Source of the DNA: Nepenthes gracilis
Taxonomy: Eukaryota > Streptophyta > Magnoliopsida > Caryophyllales > Nepenthaceae
Direction: 5' to 3'
Assembly: GCA_033239525.1 (NCBI GenBank)
Contig: BSYO01000002.1
Coordinates: 15,782,626 to 15,846,625, forward strand
DNA length: 64,000 nucleotides
A program made the translations under genes and the position numbers. This document shows, in pieces, positions 35,153 through 46,330 of the stretch. Positions within the stretch are counted from its first letter, which is position 1. Each line of letters opens with the position of its first letter. The notes beneath the pieces were generated by a model. The model had not been told where the DNA came from, did no database searches, and saw nothing but the letters and a program-made list of their open reading frames with translations.

Positions 35153-35164
35153 TGGTATCAAAGA
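35153..35164 (+). other. Primer-binding site of element C
   Basis: TGGTATCAAAGA lies two bases after the 5' LTR end, with ten matches to the initiator-tRNA(Met) PBS over twelve bases. Confidence 0.88.
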
Positions 35165-35373
35165 GATAAGATGCCCTAGGAATTGATCGATCGAAAAGCG
35201 GAAGCATAGGTTTGAATCTTTCTACTAAATTTTCGTTGGATTAAGTCTGGGTAACCAAGGTGATTAGAACTCTTAAGAAGTTGACTCCTAGGCTAAGTTT
35301 GAAGCTGATAGATATTGTCCTTTTCTCTGACTGACTTTTTGGGATTTCAATGTTGCACCTGTCTTGATTTTAG

Positions 35374-36407
35374 GATGGCTAATGAAAGGAGAAGAAGATA
35401 TGGCCGGGGTAGTGCTAGTACCCCCCATAATCGAGAAGTTGAGTATGTGACTTTGCTGGAAAGGGTGATGCATGTTGTAGAGAAGATGGAACGGCGTCAT
35501 GTGGCCCTGCTTCTTGCACCATAACCGATTCCATCTATGTACGACAGGTTTAAGGGGGCAAATGTGCCTGAATTTTTAGGAGAAGCAGATCCACTGAAGG
35601 CAGAAAATTAGATTAGGAGATTGAAGAAAGTATTTATAGTTATCCAATGTTCTGATAATGAAAGAGTTACCTTTGCAACTTATAAATTAGAAGAAGAGGC
35701 CGATAATTGGTGGGCTAAAAAGAAAAGAGCAGTGGGATGGTTGGATGAGGAAATTTCTTGGGATACGTTTGAGGAGGTTTTCTAGGAAGAATATATTCCC
35801 AATAACCTTCAGAATTGGAGGGAAGGAGCACTTAACGAACATAGGTAAAGAAGTCGCACCGTAGCAGAGTATGGCGCGAGGTTCATCGAATTGTCTCATC
35901 ATGTACCTCTCATTAGTAAAGATCAATCGAGGATGACCAAAAAGTTCCTACAAGGGTTAAATAATGAGATTAGAGATGAATTAGTGATCCAGGAGTTTCA
36001 GACTTATACTGAGATCCTAGATAGGGCCTCAGTACTCGAGAAAGAGTTAGAGACACACAAAAAGGGCTGCTAGTTGGGCGGATCCTAGTAGGAACTCACA
36101 TGTGGAACCACCTGAGCCATCCAAGAAGGCAAAAATGGTGGATGCGGGGAAGAGCACTGCCGAAGTTTTGTCGGTGACTAGTTCACCAACATCAATTGCT
36201 AAATGCCTATATCGTAGGAAGAAGCACATGGGAAAAACTTGTTATAAAGTAATGGGAGCATGCTATAATTGTGAAAAGTTGGGTCACCTGATAAAAGATT
36301 GCCCGTTACCAAAAGGTCAAAAGAAAAGAAGTCTGAGTATTACGGCGACAGTGCAAGGCCCAGAGACACCCCGAAGGCAGAGGAAGGTATTCTCTTCATC
36401 GCAAAAT
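35374..36407 (+). pseudogene. gag: gag pseudogene of element C
   Basis: Gag forms the virus-like particle. The start at ATG 35374 (MANERRRRYGRG) lies about 210 bases after the PBS, as in element A. Capsid landmarks follow: SMYDRFKGANVPEFLGEADP, YKLEEEADNWWA, RTVAEYGARF and TKKFLQGLN. Two zinc knuckles lie near 36208-36300. The first reads CLYRRKKHMGKTC, with its second Cys replaced by Arg. The second, CYNCEKLGHLIKDC, is intact. In-frame stops occur at about 35521, 35609, 35782, 35846 and 36070; between them the frame is kept, so decay is by point mutation. Since the protein is broken, even particle formation would need another element. Confidence 0.9.
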
Positions 36408-36409
36408 TT

Positions 36410-38013
36410 TGATTTGTTTCCTGATTGTATAGACATATGTATGCTTTATGGATTTTGTGAGATTTAGAAAATGTAACACAGGCGAGAATACTTGATTCAT
36501 TTGGTCAGTGTAGTAAATAAGTAGAACTGATGGTTTAGGGATGATTTTTGAGAAATTTTGAACCTCTAGAGTTGAAATAATATTCAAGGATGTTGGTAAA
36601 AGATGCAGTACCCTGTCATGAGGTTATGAAATTCTGAGTAAGAGGCAAGGTTAAGTGAGTTAAAGGCGTTCAACCTAATTAGAATTAGGATTGCCCTTTT
36701 TAAAGTTAATAGATGACCATTTAAGAATCTGAAGGTTTTAAGAAACGTAGGTATGACCAAGCTAATCTGTTTTAATGAAGTGGTTTAAAGAAAACTAAAT
36801 TTGGCATTAGTCTCTAAGGGATTAAAAAAATATTGACTAGACACTATTAATGGAGTCGTAGAACCATATGATAATAGGACTTATCAATGATCAAGTAAGT
36901 TAGCATAGATGACGAGTTTATAACAAAGATTGGGATTTTGTTAGTCTGTATTAATAAGTAATCACCAAAGTGGGGGAGATGTCCGTGGGACGAGATTGCT
37001 TCACCTGTAATTAGAATTTTGTGATAAGACCTCTGAGGACTTAAGAATGATCTCTTGAAGGAAATTTAAGGTTAGAAATGGATTTCAATATATTTGACGG
37101 AGGAGAATACTAAGATTAATAGTCAATGTCAGAAGTCTCCAAATGGATGTGCGAAGAATCACTTAGAAGATAATTCTGATCTGATAATTTTAAAAATTAT
37201 GAGGATGAACTTCCCTAGATTGTTGAGGATTAATACTCTTGGGTCAAATAGGAGAGGAATCCCTTATCAGAATTACTTTTTCATTGATTGAGATCAGTAA
37301 TGGAATGTCTCCACTTAAATGACGATCAAATGACACCCCCAGGATGATTTCAAATAATGCGTCGATTCACATGCCAATGAGGTCTTAAAATTGTTAAGTA
37401 TAGAGGTAATGAATTAGACAATAGAATCTGAAGCCACATTGAACCAGTGGTGACCGTGTAAATTGCAGCTTTTGATCTTGCCATGGGTTGAGGGTTTGAG
37501 AAGAATCGTTTCCCATGGTATATGGACTTCGAGATTTTGAGGCTGTTAAGTGTTAGGATCTCGAGGTCTTGAACAATGGTCTAAGACTAAAGCGAATCCG
37601 TAGAGACTATGATAGTTAGGATTTCTTATTCTGTTATGAATTGAGGATCTATGAGAGATATTTATGTGGTATAATCAATCTAAGTCAAGGCTCGGATGCT
37701 CGAAAGGGAATATGATGTGAAAATGAAGAAAATGTAAAAGTATCCTGCTTCTTAGGTCTAAGTGTACCTTGAATTTTATGTTGAGATTTTAGTTAAGCAT
37801 GGAAAGATAATAAAAATTACAGGTTGTAATAGTAGTGGTAAGGTGAAATTGATTAAGCTAAAGTTAACAGTTCGATCAGGGCGCACGGCGGAAGAGTGAT
37901 GAACCGATGTGTATGAAAAGGTTAAAACTAATGTCCAAAGAAAATGCTAAATATTGAGGTTCAACGTGAAATGAAATGGGGTACTTTGCTAATTTCGAGG
38001 ACGAAATTTCTTT
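36410..38013 (+). mobile_element. Noncoding internal tail of C shared with B1 and B2
   Basis: No pol motif is seen in any frame. Long parts align with B2 (for example 36966-37290 with 50508-50830) and with B1 (37330-37500 with 22630-22810). It ends in TTTCGAGGACGAAATTTC followed by the PPT. Confidence 0.75.
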
Positions 38014-38027
38014 AAGTGGGGGAGAAC
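38014..38027 (+). other. Polypurine tract of element C
   Basis: AAGTGGGGGAGAAC lies immediately before the 3' LTR start TGTGAGACCCC. B1 has the same tract at 25695-25709. Confidence 0.85.
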
Positions 38028-38516
38028 TGTGAGACCCCAAAATCTAATGGCTTAAAATGTTGACCGAAATGTACACTAAGTTGACCGGCATTTCAAAACA
38101 AAAATTAGAACCAGCACTACATTTGAACTCGGCCATGTGAAATGGAACTCGGCCCTTCAGAATCACACACGACCCAACAACGTTGGCCAGCAGCAGAGTG
38201 GGCCGCTGGCATGAAAATGGAGCGGTTGGCCTGAATTAAATTAATGGTGACTAAAGATAAAAGTAAACTTTCTTGTTCAGTTAGATTCCAACTAGGTGGC
38301 GACCAAATGGAGTAGGTAAACTAATCTAGTTACTCCCACCTACCGTCTGCAAACAACTACGGGAGTAAGTAACTTACCCCACTTACTCCACCAAACCCCA
38401 CCTCTATAAAAACCCAGCGTCGGTTGGTTGAATGTAGCAAAGGCAAATGCAAGCAGTAAGGAAGAAGTGGAGGAGAGAAAAACTTCAGACGGTAATATTG
38501 GGCGATCGACTGTCAG

Positions 38517-38846
38517 GCAAGTTACTTCGAACGCTGCTTTCAAGTTCATGCTTTAAGAATATTGCTAGTTACTTCGGACGCTGCTTTTAAGTTCATGCTT
38601 TAAGAATATTGCAAGTTACTTCGCACACTGCTTTTAAGTTCATAATTTAAGAATATTGCAAGTTACTTCGGACACTGCTTTTAAGTTCATGCTTTAAGAA
38701 TATTGCAAGTTATTTCGGACGCTGCTTTTAAGTTCATTCTTTAAGAATATTGCAAGTTACTTCGGATGCTGTTTTTAAGTTCATGCTTTAAGAATATTGC
38801 AAGTTACTTCGGACGCTGCTTTTTAAGTTCTATTTTTAAGAATACT
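38517..38846 (+). repeat. 47-48 bp tandem array, seven units, in 3' LTR of C
   Basis: It is the counterpart of 32809-33235 with two fewer units. Each unit starts GCAAGT (one GCTAGT). Confidence 0.92.
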
Positions 38847-38949
38847 ACAAGTGTACTCTGTTTTGACATTCATGCTCTGTTTTGAAGTTTATCCTTTGTT
38901 TTAAAGTTCCTGCATTCTGCATTGAACATTGACCATCTGCATTGCAAAA

Positions 38950-39745
38950 TGAAAATTGAACTCCGGCTTTCTAAACTCTGGCATTTTGAGAAAAAGAACT
39001 CAGACTTTTTGAACTCCGGCTTTTGTTAAAATGAACTCCGGCCTCTGTCAAAAAGAACTCTGGCTTCTGTTGATAAAGAACTCTGGCTTTTGTTAAAAAG
39101 AACTCTGACTTTTTGAACTCCGGCCTTTGTTAAAATGAACTCCGGCCTCTGTAAAAAAGAACTCCTGCTTTTGTTGATAAAGAACTTTGGCTTTTGAACT
39201 CCGCCTTTTGTCAAAAAGAACTCCGGCCTCTGTCAAAAAGAACTCTGGTTTTTGTTAAAAAGAACTCCGGCTTTTGTTAAAATGAACTCCGACCTCTATC
39301 AAAAAGAACTCCGACTTTTGTTGATAAAGAACTCCGGCTTTTGTTAAAAAGAACTCCGACTTTTTGAACTCTGGCTTTTGTTAAAATGAACTCCGGCCTC
39401 AGTCAAAAAGAACTTCAGCTTTTGTTGATAAAGAACTCCGACTTTTGTTAAAAAGAACTCTGGCTTTTTGAACTCCGGCATTTTGAGAAAAAAGAACTCC
39501 GCCTTTTGAACTCTGACATTTTGAGAAAAAGAACTCCGGCTTTTTGAGGAAAAGAACTCCGGCTTTTTGAGCTCCGGCTTTTTGAGAAAAAGAACTCCGG
39601 CATTGTATTGAAAATGAGCTCCGACTTTCTATTGAAAATGAACTCCGGCTTTGTATTGAAAATGAACTCCGACTTTGTACTGAGAATGAACTCCGGCTTT
39701 GTATTGAGAATGAGCTCTGGCTTTGTACTGAAAATGAAACTGGCT
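38950..39745 (+). repeat. About 21-bp minisatellite in 3' LTR of C
   Basis: It has GAACTCCGGCTTTTGTTAAAA-type units, more copies than in the 5' LTR (33345-33950), and the same shift toward ATTGAAAATGAACTCC units at the right end. Confidence 0.92.
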
Positions 39746-40962
39746 CCCTTAATAGGAAGAGAGCTCCGGCCCTTCCTTGATAAAAATCTAAACCGGCCCC
39801 AAGTATATTTTATGCCATGAAATCGAAACCGGCCTCAAGTGTATTTTGAAATCGGCTTTAAGTATATGATTTTCGAATTAAGTTCTATGATTTGAATTCG
39901 GTTTGAAGTATATGATTTTTGAATCGGCCTTAAGATATGCTGTACGCAATTTCTGAAGGGTAAATTCTGATGTTTCTGACTGAAAATGGCTTTTAGTAAG
40001 TAATAAGAAGGAAGTATTTTTGTTTCTGTTATTTTGGACCTAAGATTGATATGCAGTCAGGTTAGGTTCTCCGGCATGCCTTAGAACGTTATGGTGGTAA
40101 TCGAGGATAACTCTGTCCATGGAGTTATTTATGGTCCGCTTCTCCTCGAGGTGTTACAATGTGGAGGGTAGATTCTGTTCTGTTTTGGCCGGTACCCCCT
40201 TGGATTGGGGAAGGATCTCGTGAGGTGGGATCATCCGTTCTGTTCCATTTATTGCCGTTGATTGTGGGGAGATGTATACAATCTATCCTCGATTATTCGC
40301 CCCCTTCGCCAGTAGGGTCTACTGTTAGGGTCCTTTACTGATAAAGATGAGATTTCTGTAAAATATGGAAGTAAGACCAACTTTTGCTTTCTGAAATATG
40401 AGTACATTGATTTCAGATTTTCGAAGACCGTTTATATTTCTAACAGTTCTGGATACGTTTCTGTTATGAATCACTTCCTTATGGCATTTGTAACATATGT
40501 GCGATAATATCTGTTTTACTGAGATATGCTCTGCATACTTGTTTTGCTATATATCTGCATGTACCTTGTTGGGTCTTGGCTCACTGTTTTATGTTTTCCC
40601 CCTTCAGATGAGACTTTAGAGCTTGTGCCTGACAACTTGGAGTGATTAGAGCTTGTCTGAATAATTATTAAAGACTCGGAAGCTTATTTTGGAGAATATT
40701 ATTGTAATGACTTGTTTATGATTCATGAACTTTTATAGCTAGACGTTTTTTATTGTGTATTCAAAAATGAATACTTTGGAATGAATATGAATGTTTTCGC
40801 CAGATGTTAGAGTAATTTCCACTATGTTTCTTATGGTTAAAAGTATATGGGTCCTAAATGGTATCTGGTGATCTGTATTGCACGTAATTTGTTTAGATTG
40901 GATTCCCATTTCTGTTTGGAATGACGGAGTGAAAATAAAAATATCCGTTCCGTCACAAATGG

Positions 40963-41478
40963 AGTTTAGGGTACACTTACCACAACTTGATTTACCGATT
41001 TTCTTACTCTGATCGGACCAGAATCGGCGGAGAAATCATTCCTTCCTCTTTTCCTCTCTTCCCCCTTCATGTTCTGCTACCGTTCGTGCCCCTCTCTCTC
41101 CTCCTTTCCCTATTTAAAACGTGAAACGTAAGTTGATGGCAAAATCATCTAACTAGCGCTCGAGTGCAAGGCAGGTGGGGGTGGTGTGCTCGAGCTCACA
41201 GCGAGCGTACAGTGGGCATTTACATTAGTAAAATGGCCCCTCCTTACGCACTCGAGCCAGCAGCAAGCCCAAGACTTTCGTAATTTTGCACCCCCGTCTT
41301 GCTCGAGCTTGTAGTGAACCCAGCAGCTACTGAAACTGGCACCTCCTTTTGGCCTCGAGCATACAGCAGGCTCGGCCCTATAGTTTTGCTATACTGAGTT
41401 AATTTCCAAATTTTTTAATTTTTGCTTATCCAAAATTTAATTATTAGAATTTATTATGTCTTAGATACTCATACCTTA
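40963..41478 (-). mobile_element. LTR 5' half, minus strand (joins 30761-32324)
   Basis: Beyond the right TSD of C the host LTR resumes. On the minus strand it shows a U3 with CTCGAG motifs (41156-41370), then a GT-type donor GTG|GTAAGTGTAC (40980-40971). The presumed start is a decayed TATGAGTATCTAAGAC near 41478. C is therefore inserted in the predicted intron of this LTR. Confidence 0.6.
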
Positions 41479-41485
41479 CAGTTTC

Positions 41486-42582
41486 ACTACTAATTGCAAT
41501 AGTTCTAATATTTGGATGCTGAATTTCAGCTTCTATATTCATGAAAGTATAAGTGAAAGTCTTACACAGTATTAAGTAGTATGATTATTTTCTACCAAAG
41601 TTAAGAAAATTAAAAAGAAGTACCAAGAACAAGTGTAGAGTTTTCACAATAAATTTAAAAGGAATTAAGAAACTTGATCAATGATTTATTTAGAGGGTAA
41701 TATTTTCTGACATGCCTCAAGATATTTTAATAGTAATCGAGGAATTACCCCTAATACCATGGGAAAAAGAAAGTGATTTTTTGCCCCATCTATAGGGTAT
41801 AATGGTATGTACCACCCACCTTGGGGGTGTAAAAGGAGGAGGCCTTAGATTTTGTGGATTGAATATAATCCTTTCTTCGATTATCTTCTCAATCAACCGG
41901 TCAGGCCTACTAGTATTAATCCCTCCAGTTTTCAAAGTATTGACGACTAAGACAGTAAAAGAATGAAATAAATAAAATTGAATGTATTATGAACGTGCTT
42001 TTGATCATGCTTTACACATTTATGCATCATGACTCCTATTCCTTCAAGTGATGTATTTTAAATATAAATATACATGTCCTTATATATATTGTGCCTTATT
42101 GAGTATTTGGCTCACTCTTTTATTATTTTATTACCTTTCAGATATCTCGTCGGAGCTGATGCCTAACAAATAGGAGTAAAGATGGAAGTCTTAATTATGC
42201 TTTGCATTTAGATAATGTATTTGAAATGCTTAGAATTTTAATGTACTTAGTTTAACAGAAGTTAAGATATGTACATAATAACGTTGTAAAACTTTAAAAG
42301 TATGACGTGATATATTATATTTTTGGTGACGTTAGTTTAGAATTACTTGCGCAGACTGTGGTGGTTATTATGTATACTTTCACAAGTTAAAATGAGATTG
42401 ATTTTGATTTTTACCAGGTATCTTCCATTAATAAGGCTCAACATCGTATTCCTATAATATGATGTTAGTACTACTGATGGTATGGCAACTATATGGATCC
42501 TGTGTATATTTAAGTATATTTATCACATTTAATAATGATAATAATGGCTAATGATGGCAATGAGGATGTGGGACATCACACT
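41486..42582 (+). mobile_element. 3' half of another LTR, plus strand
   Basis: It carries the conserved blocks TGACATGCCTCAAGATATTT and TAATCGAGGAATTACC (41703-41750), a weak partner arm near 41877, a GGCTCACTC box and acceptor-like TTACCTTTCAG (ends 42141). It ends GGGACATCACA at about 42582. It lies head to head with the preceding minus-strand LTR half. The 5' half is missing and the left junction is approximate. Confidence 0.6.
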
Positions 42583-43434
42583 TGAAGTCTATCTTTGTTA
42601 TCCTCTTTTATAGGGAAAATTATTTTGATTTTTCTCTTTTACGTCAATTTTCAAAGTTAGGCCTACATGTTGTAGTTGTGCTATTATCCCATTGATCCCC
42701 ATAGAGGTGATCGAGATGGATGTCAGTAGCGGGGGCGGATGATTTTTCCTTCTCATTCTCTTCTTTCTCATGGTTCTTTTGGCATAACTCATGTTTGAGT
42801 ATTCAGAAAGAAGAGTACATTTTTTTATATATTCAGATTGCTGTTTTGTGTCTCCATTATTTTCTTCTGAGTTGTACTTTTACTATTTAATATTTGTATA
42901 TTCTAAAGCGATCTAATAAACAGAACTACCTAAATGAGAACTTACATTCTTCCTATGGCTTGTATATGCTCTTTGAACTATTGCACTTGGGTGGAATGGA
43001 TGTCCATTTGTTTTGACTTTGTTTATCCTTCACTCGTCTAATAGTCTAACAACTCAGATTTTTTAACAATTTGGTGCATAATAATTTAATTCAAATGAAT
43101 TAAAAATAAAAATATTTATGGAGTGATTGAGCCGGCATTTTGATTTAAACTGAACCATTTTATCAAAATTAATAAAGTAAAAGAGCTCCCTGCTGTTAGC
43201 CTATTGCCTTGGGAAGCATCGCGCCAAATCATCATTACTGGCATAGTGGAAGAGACGTGCTGTATCGTCTTCTCGTGTTGGCATGTATCTCCATCATTAT
43301 AACGATATGATTCTTTAGGCATGTCTTAACAGTGTCGTTCTGGACTAAAGTCATTTATTTATACTCAGGCGTGCCTTTATTTTTTTATCTCTTCATATTC
43401 CATTTCTCAGTACAAGCTTGCTTTTCGTTTCTCC
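42583..43434. other. No recognisable feature (presumed 3' region of element D)
   Basis: AT-rich sequence. Short open frames of up to 68 codons match nothing I know. By position it lies between the accessory ORF and whatever remains of the 3' end of element D. I could not find an LTR of D. Confidence 0.4.
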
Positions 43435-45480
43435 TTGTTTCCCATGACTCCTTGTGAGGCTTCCATTGGCATTGCTAGCATTTCGTCTAGCCTTACGATC
43501 GAGAAGGCTCTAGACATTTATGAAAGGTATATTATCCCTATTACCATTCCTTTCCAAGTTCCCTCATCATTTGAGAGAGTTTGCTCTCTAACCCATGACT
43601 TTATTGCCATTTATGAGGTTCATATGAGGGAGGGCTTTCACATTCCTTTCACTAGGGAGCTCTACAAAATATTTGAGATCCTGTAGATTTTCGTTGCATG
43701 TCTCTACCCTAACACCATTAGGTACCTAATCTCTTTGTACATTTTCTTTCGTCGTTGAGTGCTTCATTTGGATGCTTGGGTAGTTAAAATCATCATTTGG
43801 TTTAATCAGGAAGGTGACTGGATTACATTCATCCCTAGAAAAGGGTATAGGAAAAGTGGAGGAATCCAGATTTAATAAAAGCTTGAAAAGATCGATATTT
43901 TTTTATTATGATTTCTTCAAACTGGTCAACCCTTTTTATACTGATAAAGTTTTAGAATTGAGACTTTTATAACCTAACCTTTGATTGAGTAAATAGAGAA
44001 AAATGCCATATCACTTTGGAAGATGAGTAATTTTTGGACTCATGAAGCATTTACTGATGTCAACTAGGAGGTTAGCGTAGGTGGAGAGGCCGTTGCCGAT
44101 ATGCCACTTTGTAGACCAAAGAGAAAATTAGGGTTCCCTAGCTTTTCATTTAGGGAACTTTTTTGGGTTCCCTTGCCGATATGCCAACTTTTTATTCAGG
44201 ATTCTTCTAGAGTAGCAGCCAAAGAAGTAGCTTCCTTGGCTTTTGGTCCATCCTTTTCATCCACTAGACCCGATTCTTTCTTCATCGGGCTGCCCAATTT
44301 TTTAGAAGGCACCCACATTTGTTTAGGGTGGTGAGGCTTCCTCATCTGCTTCTTTGCAATAAGTGACCCTATTATTAGCAGCTCAAATGAGGAAGAATCA
44401 ATTGCTGGTCCATTCCTTATTGAATATGGGGTCACAATTTTTGTTAGTTCGTCACCCAATGATTTTGCTTCCACACCTCCTATGGTTTCAATTGTAGAGC
44501 CCATCAACAATGAAGAAATGACAAAAGAGTTGCTTGTGAATAATTGTGAGGCTTCAGTGGGATTGTTGGAGCTCATTGTTTTTCAATAGAGGTTTCAGAA
44601 GCATAGGAGGCCCATCTGGTAGATCCCTCACCATCAGAGTGCCTTGAGAACTTGGATGCCTTCTCCTCTCCCATCGAATTTGAAGTCCCTCTTTTTTGCT
44701 ATTCTCTACCCCTTCTATGTCAGAGGACTCCATCTATATTTTAACCTAAATTGTCTGCAGACCCTTTTCCCATGAGGAGTTTTTCATGAGGTATTTTTTA
44801 CTTGCTTCTTCAAACATGAGCTTTCTTTTTGATATCATTGTGTCTGATTAATCATTCTGTTTTATCTAGTAGTCAAAGGAGCTGGTGCATTAGTTAGGGA
44901 TGACTTCATAAGTGCGACGTCGAAATTGCCTGTCTCTCTCGACCATATATCAATCTTGTAGTGCACAGGGAGCTTGAAATCTAGGTTGAAGCTGTTGTTG
45001 TTGGGGCTGAACAACTCTAGGATTGGGTTTCTTTTCTGAAGAGAGTATTGTTCAGATGGTTGGTGAGATCCCAAATATTATTGGATGATAATTCCACAGC
45101 AGCAGATAGGATCGCCTTCCTTGAGGACAAGCTTTAAGAAGCTAAACATCTATCGATTTTCAATACTAATTTGATTACGAACCTCTAGTACAAGTGTGCC
45201 ATACTCAAGTGGGAGTTGAGGAAGCACTTTTGGCCTAAAGAGATTAGTTCCATTTTGAATGATAGATTCCAAGATGGAATCTTCCTCTGTAGATGGATCG
45301 TTTCCTTAGTCAATCCTGATTTTTCCTTAGGCTTCTCGGTGCTCCAACGATAGGGATTTTTTTGAACCGGGTGAGAGTCCATCATTTAGGTCTCCATCTT
45401 GTCCTCAACCATAAGACTATTGAGTCATTCACGTTTTGGCAGTGGTCAATTTGGTGGACATCCTTCTATACCAAGCTCAA
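43435..45480 (+). pseudogene. Accessory ORF of Tat-type retrotransposon D (PF04195-like), broken
   Basis: This is a plus-strand coding remnant opposite in direction to the pol of element D. The first 83 codons are open from ATG 43435 and include YEVHMREGFHIPFTRELYKI. After a stop, the frame continues with LYPNTIRYLISLYIFFRR, LDAWVVKIII and NQEGDWITFIPRKGYRK. This series resembles the N-terminal domain of the plant 'putative gypsy-type transposon' family (Pfam Transposase_28). Further right (44101-44580, 44870-45100) are Ser/Glu-rich open stretches of the kind that follow this domain. Such antisense ORFs downstream of pol are known in Tat-lineage elements; their function is not established. 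Many stops make it inactive. Confidence 0.65.
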
Positions 45481-46075
45481 CTCTCTAACTTGTAAATAAA
45501 CATATTTAATGAATTAGCTAAATTTCCTTGATCATTGTTGTCAATATTGTTTATGTTTGTGTTAAATCTTTGTTCGATGTATTCCTCATTTGCTGGTTAG
45601 GTGGTGCCACCATTGTTACTAGGTTTTGTTGGACACTAATCTGCTGACCATGTATGACTGATAGTACCTATCCTGTGAAAAGGCATTGTGGCATTCATGT
45701 TGAAAAATCCTCTAAGGCCTTTATGATTTGGTGTTAGATTAAAACCTCTCAAAGGGGTCAGACTTTGTCCTCAAGCTCCTGAGTCTCTAAGTGATTGTTA
45801 TTGTCAAATAGCTTTCTAGATCATTCAGTTGTATTAACCAATGTTGTGACTGTATTTTTACATAGGTCATTTAGCAAGTGAAGAGTCGTGACTCTTGTCA
45901 ACCTGACATAGGGTCAATCATGGTCATTATTAATCATACAAGTATACAAATGAACAATTGATGAAAAAAATGAAATGTAGTTTTATTCTTATTAAAACAT
46001 TTATATACATCATACATGTGCTCCATAAAATATGGGTAGAACATACCTCCAACCATTACACACTCAAGAGTGAGT
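45481..46075. other. Spacer between accessory ORF and pol of element D
   Basis: AT-rich sequence with no open frame of note and no repeat family I recognise. Confidence 0.4.
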
Positions 46076-46325
46076 TTACAGATAGTATTTTTTGAGTTGG
46101 AATGCATTCAAAGCCCTTGGGACCAATTTTTTATTTTGCGCACATAATTTATATTCACTATTATGGGGAATGGCCAATATTAGGAATGGTCCTTTCCAAT
46201 TAGGAGAAAACTTGCTTATATCGGTAATCTTGCCTATTGCCTCGATATTCCTTAGAACCAAACTCCCACCTCGAATTGCCGTGTCTTGACCTTTTTGTTA
46301 TAGTATCGAGCAACCTGTTGTCTTG
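46076..46325 (-). pseudogene. pol: Integrase C-terminus of element D
   Basis: On the minus strand the sequence reads ARQQVARYYNKKVKTRQFEV, then VLRNIEA and KFSPNWKGPFLI, ending PRALNAFQLKKYYL before a stop at 46076. This is the C-terminal part of Tat-lineage integrase (GPY/F-like region), which ends pol. Upstream coding sequence resumes at 56678 beyond element B2, whose TSD CCATG lies at 46326-46330. Confidence 0.88.
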
Positions 46326-46330
46326 CCATG

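Larger units (their letters stand above)
32325..40957 (+). mobile_element. Element C: gag-only Ty3/gypsy element, TSD AATGG
   Basis: Complete LTR-to-LTR element of 8633 bp with perfect TSDs AATGG (32320-32324 and 40958-40962). The 5' LTR is 32325-35150, the PBS 35153-35164, gag 35374-36407, a noncoding tail follows, the PPT is 38014-38027 and the 3' LTR is 38028-40957. The internal region is only 2877 bp and has no protease, RT, RNase H or integrase. It would need enzymes from a relative to move. The two LTRs are very similar, so the insertion is relatively recent within this window. Confidence 0.95.
38028..40957 (+). mobile_element. 3' LTR of element C (2930 bp)
   Basis: It is a direct repeat of 32325-35150, about 100 bp longer because the arrays differ in copy number. 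Landmarks are TATAAAAA 38405-38412, donor-like CAG|GCAAGT from 38514, dyad 40098-40109 and 40284-40295, acceptor CCCTTCAG (ends 40607) and end TTCCGTCACA. Confidence 0.95.

Noticed and set aside
44196..44576. Minus-strand 126-codon frame
   Set aside because: The plus strand gives a longer series of blocks fitting the accessory ORF family, and the minus frame shows no family features.
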